Assembly (NCBI GenBank): GCA_900549445.1
Contig: UROS01000133.1
Span: forward strand, 1 to 6,426
Length of the DNA: 6,426 nucleotides
Source: an uncultured Porphyromonadaceae bacterium
Lineage (GTDB): Bacteria > Bacteroidota > Bacteroidia > Bacteroidales > Muribaculaceae
Reading direction: 5' to 3'
The notes under the pieces are model-generated. The model worked only from the letters and a program-made list of their open reading frames with translations, was not told the DNA's origin and did not search any database. Below, one piece after another: positions 5,141-6,426 of this stretch. Position numbers and translations under genes: made by a program. Position 1 is the stretch's first letter; every line of letters begins with the position of its first letter.

Positions 5141-6426
5141 TCCGCTTAAGGCCACGACGGTAAAAGCGGGGCCTCTGTTGGGCAAAATAGAGTCGCCGTC
5201 CGATTTGCGCAAGCTCTCGGTGGAAGAGCTCCCGCAGGTGTGTGCCGAAATCCGCGATTTCCTGATTCAGTCACTGTCGGTTAATCCCGGGCATTTTGCT
5301 TCGAGTATGGGCGCAGTGGAAATAACAGTGGCGCTTCACTACGTTTTCAATACCCCGTATGACCGCATAGTCTGGGACGTAGGTCATCAGGCTTACGGTC
5401 ATAAGCTTCTTACCGGCCGGCGCGACAGTTTCGCAGGCAACCGGAAGCTTGGTGGGCTGAGCGGATTCCCCAATCCTGATGAAAGCGAATACGATACGTT
5501 CGTGGCGGGACATGCGTCGAATTCCATATCGGCAGCCCTCGGTATGGCGGTTGCGACATCTCTGAAGAAAGAAGATCCGGAAAGAAACGTGATAGCCGTG
5601 ATAGGGGATGCCTCGATAAGCGGCGGCCTTGCTTTCGAAGGTCTTAACAATGCTGCAAATTCCAACAGTAATCTGCTTATTATCCTGAACGACAACGATA
5701 TGTCGATTGATCACAACGTAGGGTCGCTCAACTCCTACCTCGCCCATCTCACCACGAGCAAGGGTTACAACAACTTCCGCTACAAGATATACCGTAGGCT
5801 CAAGCGCTGGGGACTCGTTACGGAGAAGGGGAGAGGCAAGATTCTCAGGTTCAACAACAGTCTGAAGTCGCTCCTTACTGACGGACGAAATATTTTCGAG
5901 GGCCTGAACATCAGGTATTTCGGACCTTTCGACGGTCACGATGTCGGACGAATCGTGGGAGTGCTCAACGATATAAAGGATATGAAAGGCCCGCGTATAC
6001 TGCATCTTTGCACTGTAAAAGGCAAAGGTTTCGGGCCGGCTGAAAAGGATCCGGCATCATGGCATGCGCCCGGACTGTTTGATCCCGGAAGCGGAAAGAA
6101 AATCAGCGGAAAAGGTAAATTGCCCAAATATCAGGATGTTTTTGGGGAAATGCTTGTGGATCTTGCCGAAAAAGACGATCGGATTGCAGGCATCACAGCC
6201 GCGATGCAGTCGGGCACGTCGATGTCGATGCTGGCAAAGGCATTCCCAGAAAGGACTTTCGACGTGGGTATTTCGGAAGGTCATGCCGTAACTTTTGCCG
6301 GCGGTCTGGCTAAAGAAGGAATGAGGCCTTACGTGGCTATTTATTCATCGTTTCTCCAGCGTGCTTACGATCATATTATCCACGATGTGGCCATACCTCG
6401 CCTTCCGGTGACGTTCTGCATTGACA
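5112..6426 (+). CDS. dxs: 1-deoxy-D-xylulose-5-phosphate synthase (DXS), C-terminus cut by window edge
   Basis: DXS condenses pyruvate with glyceraldehyde 3-phosphate to DXP and CO2 using thiamine diphosphate and Mg2+. This is the first step of the MEP isoprenoid pathway and a source of DXP for thiamine and pyridoxal synthesis in many bacteria. The window holds 438 codons of a family of about 620-640 residues. Visible motifs are NPGHFASSMG (58-67, with the catalytic His61, equivalent to His49 in E. coli), WDVGHQAYGHKLLTGRRD (88-105), GHASNSISAALG (133-144), the diphosphate/Mg motif GDASISGG (165-172) with NDND (193-196), RYFGPFDGHD (268-277), and DVGISEGHAVTFAGG (384-398), with Glu389 as the likely cofactor-activating glutamate. 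GDA replaces the usual GDG, and SEGHA replaces AEQHA; I recall both as variants in other Bacteroidota. I chose the ATG at 5112, which gives a usual-length N-terminus reaching the conserved SPSDLRKLSVEELPQVC. The gene overlaps the preceding one by 29 nt. Confidence 0.96.
   Translation, partial: MEKRETTSTDPLKATTVKAGPLLGKIESPSDLRKLSVEELPQVCAEIRDFLIQSLSVNPGHFASSMGAVEITVALHYVFNTPYDRIVWDVGHQAYGHKLLTGRRDSFAGNRKLGGLSGFPNPDESEYDTFVAGHASNSISAALGMAVATSLKKEDPERNVIAVIGDASISGGLAFEGLNNAANSNSNLLIILNDNDMSIDHNVGSLNSYLAHLTTSKGYNNFRYKIYRRLKRWGLVTEKGRGKILRFNNSLKSLLTDGRNIFEGLNIRYFGPFDGHDVGRIVGVLNDIKDMKGPRILHLCTVKGKGFGPAEKDPASWHAPGLFDPGSGKKISGKGKLPKYQDVFGEMLVDLAEKDDRIAGITAAMQSGTSMSMLAKAFPERTFDVGISEGHAVTFAGGLAKEGMRPYVAIYSSFLQRAYDHIIHDVAIPRLPVTFCID

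Noticed and set aside
5271..6005. 244-codon open frame on the minus strand opposite dxs
   Set aside because: It is antisense to conserved DXS motifs, with no domain, promoter or partner, and is best explained as a shadow frame.
1..6426. parS site (consensus close to GTTTCACGTGAAAC)
   Set aside because: I looked for the CACGTG core on reading through and found none, so no parS can be claimed in this window. CACGT-type words inside genes lack the flanking palindrome.
1..6426. Insertion sequence, CRISPR array, tRNA or defence system
   Set aside because: No terminal repeats, transposase motifs, regularly spaced repeats or cloverleaf sequences were seen. The genes are housekeeping and tightly packed.

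Overview
The window looks like chromosomal DNA from a Bacteroidota member, most likely order Bacteroidales. I base this on the DUF5683 protein in the order parA-parB-DUF5683-LysM transglycosylase, on Bacteroidota-style signatures in DXS (GDASISGG and SEGHAV in place of the usual GDG and AEQHA), on a TAnnTTTG-type promoter element, and on weak or absent Shine-Dalgarno sequences. The fairly balanced base composition would fit a Muribaculaceae-like lineage, but I cannot prove the family. I see no mobile element, CRISPR array, tRNA or rRNA.

Layout: a leftward operon fills 1-4604. Read in the direction of transcription it holds parA (soj, 4604-3840), parB (spo0J, 3826-2924), a DUF5683 membrane protein (2861-2016), a secreted MltD-type lytic transglycosylase with LysM domains (1999-209), and a partial open frame running off the left edge (189-1) that has no ATG. 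A divergent intergenic region of 305 bp (4605-4909) carries promoter-like elements and several dyads. A rightward unit then starts with a 76-aa two-helix membrane protein (4910-5140), whose end overlaps by 29 nt the start of dxs (5112 to beyond 6426), truncated by the window edge.

Function: ParA and ParB segregate chromosome origins. The same transcript appears to encode an envelope protein of unknown role and a peptidoglycan-cleaving enzyme, so segregation and wall remodelling may be co-expressed. The rightward unit starts the MEP isoprenoid pathway, which feeds undecaprenyl and quinone synthesis. Most of the window is ordinary housekeeping DNA. The parts that deserve a second look are the divergent regulatory region, including a 13-codon leader ORF that carries a terminator-like hairpin, the unknown 76-aa gene overlapping dxs, and the ATG-less frame after mltD. 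I found no convincing undescribed system.
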